In this document: positions 11,329 to 24,261 of the stretch, in pieces | Numbering within the stretch: position 1 is the first letter of the stretch | Layout of the letters: the number at the start of each line of letters is the position of its first letter | Assembly: GCA_007922305.1 (NCBI GenBank) | Contig: ML677335.1 | Coordinates: 20,705,933-20,769,932 of the forward strand | Reading direction: 5' to 3' | DNA length: 64,000 nucleotides | From: Dermatemys mawii | Lineage: Eukaryota > Chordata > Testudines > Dermatemydidae | Notes under the pieces: model-generated | Told to the model about the DNA's origin: nothing | Database searches by the model: none | Seen by the model: the letters and a program-made list of their open reading frames with translations, nothing else | Translations under genes and position numbers: made by a program

Positions 11329-14127
11329 ACAGGAAGGTACATCTCTGCATTGATAGGAAGGTGGATTGGATGGTCTTTTCCATCTGTAATGTCTACATTT
11401 CTGACACTATGAATTGTCCATACATTAAGTTCTCCTTGGCTTGTTCAAAACAGGCTCTATTTGCACTTGAAAGGACTGTGAGCCTTGGTAAGTCATTGGA
11501 AATAAACTGAGTTCCCAGTTTTTAACAAAGACTCAAATTAGGTGATAATGTTTTGGGTTTCATTGAATTTTTCACAGTACTGGCAAATATGCATTGTTTA
11601 AAACAAATGCCAGGACTTAGGTACTTTCATATTTTCTAACACCTCTGCAAGGAAAATACTTGGTCTTCCTCCTAGAGCACAGTAACCATGGTTTTATCAT
11701 TGTTGCGTTGAGGGCACCAATATTCATTTAACAACAGTACTGTAGGTGCCCCATCTACTGTCATTCCTATATCTGGTACAGACTGATACCACTAGACTAG
11801 ATAACAGCATTAAGTCTCATTCCATAGTAAGGGATGGAGATGGACCTGCACTATTCCAGAGGTGACCATATTGTGGAAGAAAACAAGTCTTCACTCTGCA
11901 TTTGTTAGCAACAAGTCAGAGAGGCACTTTATTATGAGCAATTGCAAGGGAAGATCACAGTTGGACAGAAGGTCCCCTCTCCTTCCACAGATCTTCAAAG
12001 ACAAGCAGTTTAAAGACAAGTATTTATACTTTCCTGTTACATACATCAACGGCTGACAGTTATTTCCTGTTTTTATCCATGTCCCATCTGTTATTATACA
12101 TGTTCCTTCCTGATCGCCTACTTATTTCAATGATTCTTGTTCAATGTCAGCATTTCACCCTTATCTTCAGGAAGGAATGTGAAAAACAGCATCTCTTGTA
12201 GTTTTTCCCACTTGCATACGTCCCCTCAACCCTTTTTTTCTGTCTCTAGTCAACCAAGATGGCTGCACTCAAATCCTCTTTTTACTTTTTCTACTTCTGC
12301 AGTATAAAACCAACAGACCCTGGTTGTCAGCAGGCAGGATCAAAACTTGGGCCTCAGGAGTTAAATGCATGAGCCTCTACTGCATGAGCTAAAAGCCATA
12401 TACCTGTTAGCTAAACCTGTAGAGCAGATGCTTTAATTTCTAAGTGGTTTCAATGCCACTAGCTGGGACAAAACACCACATCCAGGAGGTGCATGGGTAA
12501 AAGCAGCATACATCTTGAAGCTTCCCAAATGTGCTGGGGGCCCCTTTCTAGGGGTATATCGATCCTCTTATACCTGGACAGCTCAGCTGACTGGCACACT
12601 GGGGACTCTAAGCATGGCTTTGCCTTCTCTCTGCCCCCTTCTATGGTGAGTTGCTCTTAGGGGCCCCTTTTCCAGGAAGGTACACAGTCCACACAATGGT
12701 TCTGATTGTCACATTCCTTGACTGTGTAAGCACCACCCACAGTCTATCCTATAATGTTGAATGGAATTTTAAAAGCCCTTCACATATTAAAATTTTACTG
12801 ATGTTTGAATGGCTAGACATTCCAAGTCTCTCACTGTCTATAAAAACTATAAAAAGGAAGAGTAGAAATGTTTAGCAGATTTATAACAGCAACAAATATG
12901 ACGTGGTTAACTTTACTTATGTGTAGGTATTAAGTATTGTATTTTTGTTTCTAACCCTGGTCTGTTGTAAAGTGTCACTAATACTACCTAAAAGTGCTAA
13001 AACAAAGGCTTTTCCCCTGCTTCTAAAACCTCTCTCCAGCTAAAGGAAAAGGGAGCAACGCATGCTATTAAAATTAAAACCTTATTTAATACTTTACATT
13101 TAAATGCTTCAATTGTTTTTCCCCTTTTCAGTATCTTTAATAAAAGTTTTAAACTAATGCCATGGTACTAAGCTGGCTACAATCTCTGTATACCAAACTT
13201 CAAACCTTGTTTAAAATTGTTTAATGTTGGATAGTTAGAATCATTTTAGCACCTTTGATTCTTAGGCTCTATTAATCCCATCCAAATAAATACAACAGCC
13301 CACCTCTGATTTTACTCCTTTGTCTTCAGCCAGCAGTGCTGGTTCTCTGTGATCAAGAAACAAAAACGTTTATTTGGAAGAATAGTTAATTTTCTCCATT
13401 ACCTTATGAATCTCCAGTCAGTTTCTCATGCTCACCACATGGCTGAAAAGTCCATTGACTGGGCCTTTTCTTCCCTATAGAATGCTTATCTCACCACCTG
13501 ATCACAAGTCTCACATCCACAGGATTCACTTTTAAGAGAAAAAGAACTTCCCTCTATTTGTGCAAATGATTCTTTGTAGAACTCTACCCCCACATGTGGT
13601 ATTGTATATCCAGTTGGGCCATGCTCTGGGCTCAGGGTGTGGGAACCCAGGTTGTCTTCTTCCCTGCTGCAGTGGCTCTGACAGATTCCAGGTGTTCTCA
13701 TTACAGCATCTGCTGATGGTGTTGCAAATGCTTTGGCTATAGCACTGTGAGACAGGATTTAAAACTTTCACATAATAAATTATTGTTTGGTAAGCTGCCA
13801 AAGTTTTCCTGAGTAAAGTAAGCAAGACAGAGAAAACTGTAGTTTACATCTCAGAAAACCCAAATGGAATTTCATGGGAGAAAGAAAAGGCATTTCCCTA
13901 GCCTAAAGTTATCCTTCTTGCTAAATGTCATGACCTTCTGTAAAAGTACAGAGGTGTTGAAGAATCTCAAAGATAAGGTAGCAAGAATTCTTTATAATGG
14001 AAAGTTTTTGCCAACCCATATATAAAGGTTACTAGCAGCTCCGCCTATAAAGAAAGGTAAAGAGAAGATAAATCAGGCAGGTGTTTCTGTTTAGCCTTTC
14101 AGGCTTATAATAGGAGGACAGGACAAC
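11329..14127. other. Unassigned sequence, apart from a tRNA-like stretch
   Basis: The segment 11340-11410 faintly resembles a CR1 3' tail but is too diverged to call. I see no exon. The open frames at 11862-12056, 12651-12875 and 13532-13825 have no recognisable domains. Confidence 0.45.
12332..12397 (-). repeat. tRNA-like sequence, probably a tRNA-derived SINE head
   Basis: The minus strand reads GGCTTTTAGCTCATGCAGTA and then GAGG, resembling acceptor stem plus box A. 'GTTTTGATCC', resembling box B, follows at the right distance. A complete T-arm and 3' acceptor pairing are not convincing, so this is more likely a SINE head or pseudogene than a working tRNA. Confidence 0.4.
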
Positions 14128-14562
14128 ATCCAATGAAACTGAAAAGGATCAACTTAAAACTGATCAAGGAAAAAGATGAGGTTTCTTACACAACAGATAC
14201 TTAACGCCTGAAACCTATTTCTCCAAGGCAAAAGTGAGGTCAAGGCTTTGGCAGGATTTAAAAAAGGATTAGACATTTATATCTGCAATGAAAATATCCA
14301 TGGCTATATTTGTTTTATAGTATTAAAATTTTATAAAGAGATATAAAACCTTATGTTTCAGGGTAAAAGCAAACATTAACTACCCAGTATTAAAAAAAAT
14401 AAAGAAAAAAGAAGAAACATTCCTATGGTCAGGTTATCCCATAATTGGCTACAATGGGGTTTGCAACACTTTCTTCTAAAATCTGGTACTGTACTAAGCA
14501 CTGTTCCAGGCAGGATACTGGACTAGATGTCCCACTTTGTTAAAACAATTCCTATGTTCTTA
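14128..14562 (+). mobile_element. CR1 LINE, 3' end, plus strand
   Basis: The block 'gcaggatttaaaaaaggatt' is the eroded end of ORF2. The closing 'ggatactggactagatg' (14514-14530) followed by 'caattcctatgttctta' is the usual CR1 3' terminus. The middle is A/T-rich and strongly diverged. Confidence 0.75.
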
Positions 14563-14734
14563 CAGCCCATAATTTTGCTTCCACTGGGACCTTTTCTTTA
14601 TTAAGAAAATCTGTTACGAGCCTGAAATTTGCTTTACACAAATATTGGTATGATTCAAATTTTTCTTACAGATATAATCATTAACTAGAATAAGATTCTG
14701 AATTTACAAAAATGTTTTCAAATAATAACTTAAG

Positions 14735-14925
14735 AATTGTCATACTGGATCAAACCAGTGTTGCATCTAGCATATCTTGTCTCTGTCTGGGGCTAGTATC
14801 AGAAGCATCAGAGGAAGGTGCTAGAAACTCTGAAGTATGCAGAGATAACCAAGGCACTCCATTTCTTGTTTTTATTTTGTTTAAAATTTCCCAAGAATTT
14901 ATTACAAAACTTTAAAAAATGGGCA
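14735..14925 (-). repeat. CR1 3' end (minus) joined to a block shared with 24160-24255
   Basis: 'catactggatcaaaccagtg' (14742-14761), then 'gcatcagaggaaggtgct', is a reversed CR1 3' end. The part from about 14835 ('gaagtatgcagagataacca' onward) to 14925 matches the sequence at 24160-24255 closely, including 'gtttaaaatttcccaagaa'. The two loci therefore share a composite repeat rather than a chance junction. Confidence 0.55.
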
Positions 14926-17900
14926 AAAAAAATTGAAAAAAATTAACTTCCCAGAAATTGAAGTAAAAATCAAGGTTAATATTGGGGGGATGGGAGGACA
15001 GATAAAAACTACAAATAGAGAAAAGGAGGAGTATTAAAAGTAAAGCAGTTTAAGGCAGTGATTTATTTAAGGAATTACACATTAACAGTACACACACACA
15101 TGCATGGACATGCATGTATATGTGTGTATCTTCCACTATATTGTCGTACTTTCACAGACTTTACACCTAGACTAATTTATTATCAACATTAACACATTAA
15201 TGTAATGTATTTGATTTTCTTAACATAATTAGTATTTCTATGTGCTTGAGTGGTCCAAAATTCAGGTCAAAATCCGTAAAAATCAAATAAGCTTTCATAA
15301 AACCTGAGAACTTTTCAGTAAAAATCTCATATTCAGTAAGAATCTGAAAAGCAAGGCCCTTAGGGATAAATCACCCCCAGAGAAAGTTTCTTCTTAGACT
15401 CCAGTAGTTGAAACCTGGCTAATGCCCAAAGGCATGAAATATTTTATTCCACTCCTCATTATTCATCCAGCTCAAGTGCAGACTAATGAGTTGACTTCTG
15501 TCCTCCTTTCTTTTTAAGTAGCACTGAAACTATACAAATTTATATTTTAAAAATGTGTCACTGATAATTGGAGGCATAAAGGGGTGATCTACAATATAAT
15601 ACAAAAATAGATAAGATATGGAACTGGATGTTTACAGTAAAGAGCAAATTCTATTCATTTTATCAATAAATAAAACAGATATTCACCATTATCTGAATCA
15701 AAAGCCTTAACTGATTACGTTGGAAACTCTCAGATATGCAACAGACTTGCATAAAAATTATTTGTGACACAAGCAGTAAAGAACTTCGGGTCAATGTACT
15801 ATCTTTATTTTTTACAGAGAAACCCAAGTTTTAACTTTCATTTATGTACATTGTCTTTGATTTTTCTTTAGCAGCAAACATAATTCCCCTTGAAGCAAAG
15901 CAGATTTTTTTTAAAAAAATAATACTAATCAGTCTAAACAAGTCACCAACAACCCCAAGGATGAGACTCACTTCCCCAGTGTGGGAAATTTTCATGCATC
16001 AACAGAACTTCAGACTCTGTTGTTACAATTTCTGGGAACGTTTTTTATATAGCAGTTCATGTTAATTAAAAACTGTACCTTCAAGTGGCATTAGCAAGTG
16101 CTATGGGACAGATCAGAAAACAATATAGTAGTAAATGAAGGCATTGCAGCACAAAGTATCCATTCTTTCTCCTTTTCTCTCTATGTTTGCAGCTACAGTA
16201 AGAGACAACTCTTCCCACCGACATAACCACTGCCTCCGGAAACCTGCATAAAATTGCTTCACTATACTCTTTGACATTAATAATGTTATCCCTGAAGTGC
16301 AATAGCTCTTTTATCACCCATATGATCAGTTGTAGGCTAATTACATTCACTACCTTAAAAGGAAATTCCTTGAATTTCTTTGGACAAAAGACATTTCCTG
16401 TTTTGCTCACCAAGGAGTAATTAACTATTTCATTATTATACTAATTAGGAATACTCTGTAGATGAAAATCTTTTAAAGTTGCTGTAATCCTTCTGAGCGC
16501 TGAGTGTGTTTTCATTCTCTTGCATTAGTATTCTGACTTTTAGGCATGAAAGAAACCTTTAATCTCCTCAACCCCTGGGGATCTATCATTGTGTACTAAT
16601 AACTAGAATGATCTGAACCTGTCTTAAATATTTTAAACCACTTTAGCAAAGTAATTTCTAGATAATTTGACTGTCGGGCTTGGTTTCTCTTCACAGGTGG
16701 CCAGTGGCACTTGAATGGGGATTAACTTCTTGGGGAGGACAGCTAGAAGGATGACTGCTGCCCTTGGGTGGAGGAGGGCAGTTTTAACTTACATCCAGGG
16801 ATCTTTAGGATCCTGGCAGGGTTCCTTACATGATCTGTATTGACATGTCCTTTCCCCAGCCAGTTTTGGGTGCCTTGTCTGAGAATGGTACATAGCTTAT
16901 GCCACTGCTCCCCCACTCCTGGCAGGCTTCCCACTAAGAGCCCAGAGCTAGAGTTTTGCTAGTAGTAGCCTGGTACTGGTTTAACGTCAGAAAGAGACTT
17001 TGAAAATCTAAAACTTCACATGGACTCTGTAATGCGATACTTTATATGACCAAGGGCCAAAGTCTGCTAAATTTACTCAATACAGTGCTACCTTGTCACA
17101 AGAATTCCCGCTGACATCAGTGGGGCTCCTTATAGCACAGGGTGCTACCCAATGTCAGGGTATCAGAATCTGGCCCTAAGCGAGCGAGTGAAATTGCATC
17201 AATTACATTAATTAGCCTTTAGGCGTATTTATGTCAGTCTTATCACATTGAGCTATGGACAGAAGAAAAAAAAATGCATATAAGAGCCCAAGCTTCAATT
17301 CCTTGTGTAGAATCTTATGGGCACAATCCTCCAGGCCCAATGTAGGCCAAATTTCCCTCCATTTCAATGGAAGTCTTGCCTACACAGGGACAGCATAATA
17401 AGTACCTTAATATTTTCAATTCTGTTTGTTTCATGCCATGTGTTCCCAGTGGTGGGAAGAATATCAGAGTTATTTTGGAGTTCTATGGCCTAGAGTTGGA
17501 AGCTATGAAAGTTCTGTTTCACCATGTTGCTGCAATCAGACTATTGTGCATTACAGCAAAATACACCATTACATCATAAAGATCTTGGAAGAGAAGAGAA
17601 ATAGCTCTCTTATGTGCTTTTGTCAGATGTTGTAGCACAAGAAAGAAAAACTAAAGTACTCCACCACTGAGAAGTTTCATGTTTTGTTGGAAATGGTGAT
17701 CATACAATCATGCCTAATACTCATCCTGCATTACTGGAAACTTTCCAAAATAATAAGCTCTCACTGTTTTTTGGACAGGGTCAATTAAGTGTCACAGCTC
17801 ATGACATTATATGAAATAGCACGGTTTTAGCAGTTTAAATCTAATCCACTTCCAAATTCTTCCAAGTGTCTAAAGTAGATTTATGGAGAGAAGTTTAACC

Positions 17901-18946
17901 ATGTGTTGTGAATAAGGATTTATTGTAATTTGACAAAATTGAGCATTGTTATGAAGGCCACTCATAAAGCCCTGTTCTACCGCTTGCAGAGCAGAAGGGA
18001 AAAGAATTCATGACGCATGTGACCCCCCTACACAGCCTGGATGTCTCACAGCATAGGTTCTACTGTGTTTGAGCACTTCTGTCAATATATCACAACAGGG
18101 AGGATTTTTCCTTTAAAGAACAAAATGAAATAACTTTTTAAAAGAAAATGAACAGGTTTTAGGACCAATTTCCACTCTCAAGTATACTTAAGTGATTTCC
18201 TCTGACCTTTAGTGGGAACTCTACATATGCATCTGAGGGCAGAATTTGAGAACTTAAGCAGAAGACAAAAGAACCAGTTCAAGAAATGCCTTCTAAAGTG
18301 GCAAGAAAGAACAGATAAAGTAAACAAGATACAATGGACTTGATGTTTTCACATATACCAGTATAAATTAGGAGCACCCTCATTAAAATCAATAGAGTTA
18401 CACTGATATAAGTCAGAGGAGAAACAGGCCCAATGATTTCAGAGAAAGGTAATTTAAATGGAACACATTTCAGGATGGGATTGGTCGGGGTGACTAGGTA
18501 GAAATTAGGTAGAGTGACTAATTTTGCAGGATATAAAGAAAAAAGCTAGTTTTAATAAAAACAAAAGAAAAAAGAGAAGTAAAAATGAGAAAAGAACATA
18601 AAAATGAATGGAATGGACCCAACAGGAACCAGAAATCAAAAGCAAAATATATTTAAAACCCACTAAAAATGAAGTAAAATGTAAGGGGAAAAAAACCAAG
18701 GCCCAGTAGAAATTAAGAAAAATAAAATGATTGAATTTGAAAAGGCAACTGTTCTTGATTTTAGGCATTTGTACAAAGAAACAAACAAATCTTGAACAAG
18801 TTTCATTGATCTTTATAATTCATGATGTACAGTAAACATTGGTTTCTTTAATAATTTCTCCCTTCCCGCTGCATTTTCCATGAGAATAGCCAAAATACTC
18901 CCTGGTAACCTAGCTTGACAGCTGGAGAGGTGATGATCTACTAGTG
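14926..18946. other. Unassigned sequence with a CR1 3'-UTR scrap
   Basis: 'cccccagagaaagtttcttc' at 15374-15393 resembles a minus-strand CR1 3' region (about 15340-15500). An (AC)n-type run lies near 15091-15126. The segment 18360-18430 resembles the palindromic 'acaccagctgagg' class of old amniote repeats. No exon is seen. The 110-codon minus-strand frame at 16081-16413 has no known domain. Confidence 0.45.
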
Positions 18947-18954
18947 GATAGGAC

Positions 18955-19069
18955 TAGGGACAGTCCCAATTTTATAGGGACAGTCCCGATATTGGGGATT
19001 GTGTCTTATATAGGGACCTATTCCCCCCCCCCCATCCCAATTTTTCACACTTGCTATCTGGTCACCCTA
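18955..19069. mobile_element. hAT-type MITE, TAGGGTGACC family, copy 2
   Basis: A 115-bp element starting TAGGGACAGTCCC and ending 'tatctggtcaccctа'-type sequence (terminal CCTA at 19066-19069). It is flanked by perfect 8-bp copies of GATAGGAC at 18947-18954 and 19070-19077. It contains a run of cytosines at about 19023-19033. Like copy 1 it has lost part of the left terminal repeat. Confidence 0.8.
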
Positions 19070-19460
19070 GATAGGACAATGAATTGGGAACTCAAGAGGT
19101 ACAGATGTGATTCATGGTTCAGCGACAGACTTCCTGTGTGACTGTGGGCCAAGAGCATGTCTCCTATGAAGCAATAACTTGAGTGATCAGAACCCGGGTC
19201 TGACTTCCCCAGTTAGCCTAGTTCATCTGTGAGCAGCCACACTGCAAAACACTACCTGAACTAGTGCATCCTCACTGGTGCTGCACTCATCGGTGTGCAT
19301 ACCTAGGACATCTGAGGGTATCTTCCATGTATCTTTAGGCTGTATTAAACTGAGCTGCTCTTATTCTTACCCAATGAATTGAGGAGAACCTGGATTTCCT
19401 TCCAGGCACACAAAAGGAATTGTGCGGAGGCGCTGAAGGACTGTAAGCATTCAAGTGACT

Positions 19461-19668
19461 TAGGCTGCATCTTTACTGCAAAGTGGATAGACTACCAGCC
19501 CAAGTGTAAGCAGCACTTGGGTTTTAGCTTATAAACCCAGATAAGCCAGCTAGCATGGGTGAAAAGCATCACCACACTCAATAAGAATTTTCTTTGTGTG
19601 AATAAGGCTCAAGTTAGGGAAACACCTGAGTATGAGCCCAGGTTAACTCCGTAGTGACGATACACCCG
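19461..19668. mobile_element. MITE with TACTGCAAAGT-type ends
   Basis: The left end 'ggctgcatctttactgcaaa' (19463-19482) is echoed inverted by the right end 'actccgtagtgacgatacac' (19646-19665). The inside holds further inverted blocks around 'cacttgggttttagc'. It is non-coding and the superfamily is not assigned. Confidence 0.5.
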
Positions 19669-19674
19669 AAATCA

Positions 19675-19790
19675 CATAATCTCAGTTTCCCATCTGTAAA
19701 ATGGGGATAATACTTCCCTCCCTCACAGGGGTTGAGGAATAAAAAAATCCATTAACAAGTGTAAAACACTCAAATATGTGGTGATGAGGT
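19675..19790 (-). repeat. MIR SINE, minus strand
   Basis: 'ctcagtttcccatctgtaaa' (19681-19700), then 'atggggataatacttccctc', is a clear reversed MIR signature. 'ccctcacaggggttgagga' follows. Confidence 0.8.
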
Positions 19791-20744
19791 TCATATACGT
19801 AGCCAGATAGGTGTGTGAGAGACAGTGGCTTAATATTTAGAGAAGGTACTAAACCATTTGCAGAGGCTTTCATTATATCAAACCTAGTTAATAATGGACT
19901 CAAGTTATGGCTGAAAATTTTATTCCTATTCTAGTTGTAAAGGCATAGTGCTATGCAGTACAGAATACTAAGAGCCATTTATATTTTGTCATGTCTGTAA
20001 TCAATCCTATTTAGTCGAGAATAGGATTTTAGGGAATACCATCATTTTACTATGACAGAGTTGTTAGCCATCTGAATAGAATCGATTAACAATGTGATGA
20101 CATATAAAAGGCTGCAAATGATCTCCAATCATCACTATTAACTGAGCAGCAAGATGTGCAACAGAACCATCAACAGAAGTGGAGTGACAGTAATAGGAGC
20201 TTAATGGAAAAGTAAGCTCTAAACTGCATATCGTAATGAATGATTTGTAATTACACAGCATGACAAATATTGTACTTTGCTACACTTATTTGAAAAAAAA
20301 AAGTTATGTAAAACTTTATTTAACATCAGCTTTAACATTGTACCTGGAGTATTTATAGCCTTAGATATAAAGTAGAGCTAAGCATTTCTGCTGCAATTGT
20401 GCGACTTTGGAGAACAGTGAACATTTTCATAAATACCTGGCAAGTGTCTAAATATTTAAGAATAATGAAAAATACTGAATTAGTTAATACTTAACTTACT
20501 TTCCTTTTATTACATTATTTCATCAGTAAAGCCTGGGGGTGTAATGCATTGACTGTGCATGGTGCTGAAGGTCTTATTCTTGAAGGAAAACTGTATTTGA
20601 TTTTCAAATTATTTAATCCTGAGAATGTTGGTGGCAAATAGTGTCAACCCCCTTCCTTCCACCTCCATCTCACTATTAAGTGCCACAAACCAACCTGGCC
20701 CATAGGCTGACCCCTTTCAGCTTCTCCACCTCCCACCCCTCTGC
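19791..20744. other. Unassigned sequence, no gene seen
   Basis: AT-rich, with no repeat end or domain recognised. Confidence 0.5.
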
Positions 20745-21025
20745 TACTAGAGCTGTGTCAACATATAAACCCATACAACGGCACTGGTGCACTGCTGCAG
20801 TTGGACCGCTGTACTGCTTCGGTGAAGATACTACCCGTGCCGATGGGAGGGGTTCTCTTGTTGGAGTAGGTAGTCTACCTCCCTGAGGTGTGCTAATTAG
20901 GTTGAGAGAAAGATTTGCCCATTGACCTATCACTGTCTATTCTGGGGATTAGGCTGATTTAACTATGTTGATCGGGGTGTGGATTTTTTACATCCTTGAG
21001 TGACAATGTTATATCGATGTTGTTC
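20745..21025. mobile_element. MITE of the CTACAC inverted-repeat type
   Basis: The left part contains 'gctgtgtcaacatata' and the 'actgctgcagttgg' block also seen near 58760. The right part contains 'taactatgttgatcggggtg' and 'gtggattttttacatcc'. These match the layout of the elements at 7591, 58738 and 62931. Both ends are eroded. Confidence 0.5.
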
Positions 21026-23156
21026 CTGCCCTCCCCCCTTTCCCAAGCTTGTGCTTCTAATGATTTGCCCATCCCTTGCCTAGTGTTTCCAAGACCAAGT
21101 GCAGAGCCAGTATCAGTGCAGTTCAGTCACTTTAGGCTTGTAGGCTGGGAATAGGGGAAAGCATCCAGCAATAAAATATATTTTACAGTTCCGGAGGTAG
21201 CTACACATCTGGACTGCTTTGTGGACTCCTTGAGAAGTTCTCAGGTCTCTAGCAGTCACCTTGGGATGTAGTCCCATAACTCACTCCCTCTGTACTAGGA
21301 AATTAGGCTTCAAGTCCCTGTGATCACCTCAGCAAGTCTGACTTTAGTTCAGCATCTGTCCATCCTGTACTCTGAAGCTATGTCAACACTGCACTAAATG
21401 TGCAGCTGACCTGAGTCAGGAAGGGGGCAGAGTCCAAGACTTTAGACTCCAGTCTGAGCCTGATGTCCATAGTACAAGTTTTTAGCCTTGCCAGCCTGAA
21501 TCACTTACACGGGCCAGCTCCCGGTGGTCTTTTTCTTTCTTTCTTTCTTTTTTTTTTAGAGTAGCAGCCGTGTTAGGCTGTAGCCACAAAAAAGAACAGG
21601 AGTACTTGTGGCACCTTACCCTCAGAGACACTGACAGGCAGGCCTGGAAAAACCAATGTGCATTCAATGCACTTGCACAGGGTCCAATCTCAGATGACCC
21701 CTTGGCCACTTAAGAGAATAAAGACCAAAAATGTAACCCCTGGCTGGGAGTGAGGTTGGGGGAACCTCACCTGAACACTGCTGTGAGAGCCTATGAGCCA
21801 GCCCTATGGGATAGAAGCTGCTGCAGAATCAGTGCAGAGCAGTCTTGCTCCCTAACACTCACTTCTGGGGACTCTCCCACCCAACACCTCCCATTCTTGG
21901 AGTTTGAGAAGGTGGGGGGCCTCCCAACTGCACAGTGCACTGGGCCCCAAAATTCTTTAATTTAGCACTAGTGAAAGGGTCAACCAGTGATCAGCCAGCC
22001 TTCATAAGGCAAAGTACTATTTATTCAGAACAAAAGCATTACAAAGAAAGCACATCTTAAAAGCAACAGCAGTTTATGTAGTTGTGGTTTGTTTATCTTG
22101 ATACCTTTATTGTTAATTTATTTCTTGTTTTAATACTGTATATTTGACTGATTCCAATAGGACAAAAGTTGGTAACTTGTCATCTTGCCTGACAATTAGA
22201 TGCAACTGATTAGGAGCTAAAATGGGTCAAATTTTGGTGGCCTCCTGAGAGTTATTCATAGTTTCTTTAAAGCCAAACCTGTTTTGCACTTAAGCAACTA
22301 TAATTATTACAGATCGTTTCCATGTGATTTTATGTTGTCATTTAGAACATTTTATTTTCTTGACATTTCTCAGATTCTATTATGGATGCTATTCTAAGAG
22401 AGAAAAAACAGTATGTGGCTTTCTCACATGTCTGCTGCTCAGCTTTTTATGGAGGTTTGAACAGTTTAATGGGTTGTAAGTGGTGCAAATCCCCTTACAA
22501 ATGGTTCTTGTTCATACGTCTGTTTATCTGTAACCTGATAAAATCAATTCAACCACAGCATGGCAACAATTGAAATAATTAGAGAGCATGAAGAATGATA
22601 TGTTCACTTGTGTCGGTATATTTCTTTTGCATATAACAATTTCCCATGAGACTTGATGTAGGAATTTGAAGACTGAATGTTACACATAGATATATGATCT
22701 TCTCTGTGGCAAGCTGGAAAATGCAAGCATTGCAGGAACAAAATACCTATTGATATACCTTAATGCGGAAAGAATAATAAAACTGGAATAGGGGATGCTC
22801 AGTTCCCCTTACTTGAAGATCTGCTGGAAGACCTTTATCTTTATGGGACACTGTCCCTGGTAACTCTTGGAGCAGCCTAGTCAATCTATTGTACAGTTAA
22901 GGGGACTTGAAATGCACAGACTCTTAGTGAGAATAGTACCAACTCCACATAAGAGAACGATAGGAGCAGAATTCCTTAATGAAGTCTAGTTGCCACCTAC
23001 TGGTTCAAGTTCATAGCTACTGCCATCAAACTTGTGACACCATTGTTTTCTGTGATAAGCCTTCTGGACGCTAAGAAGACCAACCTGACACACTGCATCT
23101 GGAAGGATTTTATGTGGGACTTTCCTTCACTTAGCAACTGCATTTCCTACATCAAA
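21026..23156. other. Unassigned sequence with a short repeat fragment
   Basis: No gene is recognised. A (CTTT)n run lies at about 21531-21552, directly before the repeat fragment at 21558. The 21380-21410 region has a single 'gtcaacactgcacta' half-end of a MITE. Confidence 0.45.
21558..21620 (+). repeat. Fragment of the turtle 'gccgtgttag...ggcacctta' repeat
   Basis: 'agagtagcagccgtgttagg' (21558-21577) and 'gagtacttgtggcacctta' are the same family as 9358 and the palindrome at 1567. This copy resembles the variant with 'aggagtacttgtgg'. It is truncated downstream. Confidence 0.6.
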
Positions 23157-23455
23157 GACTATGTCTACATTGCAGCTGGGAGGTTAATTCCCAGCTCGGA
23201 TGGATATACCCAGGCTAGCTTTGGTCAAGTTAGCATCCTAAAAATATCAGTGTGATGTGGCTACACAGGGCAGGTTGGGCTAGCACCCAAGTACAACCCC
23301 CTCCAGGGTCTTCAATAAGTACTTGGGTGGCTAGTCCAAGCTGCCATTCATGCCGCCACACTCACACTGCTATGTTTAGCTAGCTAACTCAATCTAGCTA
23401 GCACCTGTCTGTCTACCTCCATTGAGAATTATACCTCCCAGATGCAGTGTAGATG
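23157..23455. mobile_element. MITE with long inverted ends (CTACATTGCAGCTGGGAGG)
   Basis: 'tgtctacattgcagctggga' starting at 23162 is mirrored at the right end by the reverse complement of 'cctcccagatgcagtgtaga' (23434-23453). About 30 bp align with a few mismatches. The interior again has inverted blocks ('gctagctttggtcaagttag'). It is non-coding. Confidence 0.65.
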
Positions 23456-24159
23456 GATCCTGAATGAGCTCCCCATTCCATTAGCTTTCTGACTGAGGCG
23501 ATGTGCCTGCTAGCTGTGTAGTGACTGACTGACACCTTCCAGCATAGATACGGCTACATTTTGGTAGTATTATATTTAATGTAAGTGCTTTGATAGCCTT
23601 CAAGATGAAAGGATAAACACAAATGCAAACATTACCCGCTTTAGATTTTAGCCAGCTTATTTAGGTTAGGCTGAATTTAAACTGAGAAATGACTTTGTTT
23701 ATTCTGCATCAGTCTTCTTCTGGGTTGCAGCTATGCAAAGAACAATGCCTGGATGTGCTATGTATGCAAGAGTTATGAGTCATGCTTGCTTTGGAAGACA
23801 GCACTAAATAACTGTCATTCATGTCTGAAGGACAATAGTTCACAAGTTTCTGTTGGTATTTATGAAAAGTGAAACAAATAAATTCACAGGAAAATACAAA
23901 TATATCATAATTTCTCTTTGAAGATGAAACACTGGAGAAGATCACAGTATTATCAAACCTTAGAATTAACATTGCATTTGAGAAAAAAAAAAGCCAGTTA
24001 AGATTTTTAGAATAACAAGACTGTTAGAATAACATGGCAAAAATGTTCAAACATAAGTGACTAAATTAAGACACCTAAATAAATAGTCTGATGTTTTCAA
24101 TTGCTGAGCACTTTTTGAAGTCATCTCTGAAATACTAGACACTTAGTGTCAGATCTAAT
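23456..24159. other. Unassigned sequence, no gene seen
   Basis: No domain or repeat end is recognised. Confidence 0.5.
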
Positions 24160-24255
24160 GAGCACTGAAACCCTAAAGTATGCAGGGATAATCAAGGCCC
24201 TTTATTTCTGGTTTGTATTTTGTTTAAAATTTCCCAAGAACTTATTACAAAAATC
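24160..24255. repeat. Second copy of a roughly 95-bp shared block
   Basis: 'aaagtatgcagggataatca', then 'gtttaaaatttcccaagaac', matches 14835-14925. It abuts the 3' end of the Penelope-like element. Confidence 0.55.
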
Positions 24256-24261
24256 TGAAGT

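Noticed and set aside
16081..16413. 110-codon minus-strand frame
   Set aside because: Composition and lack of motifs give no support for a gene.
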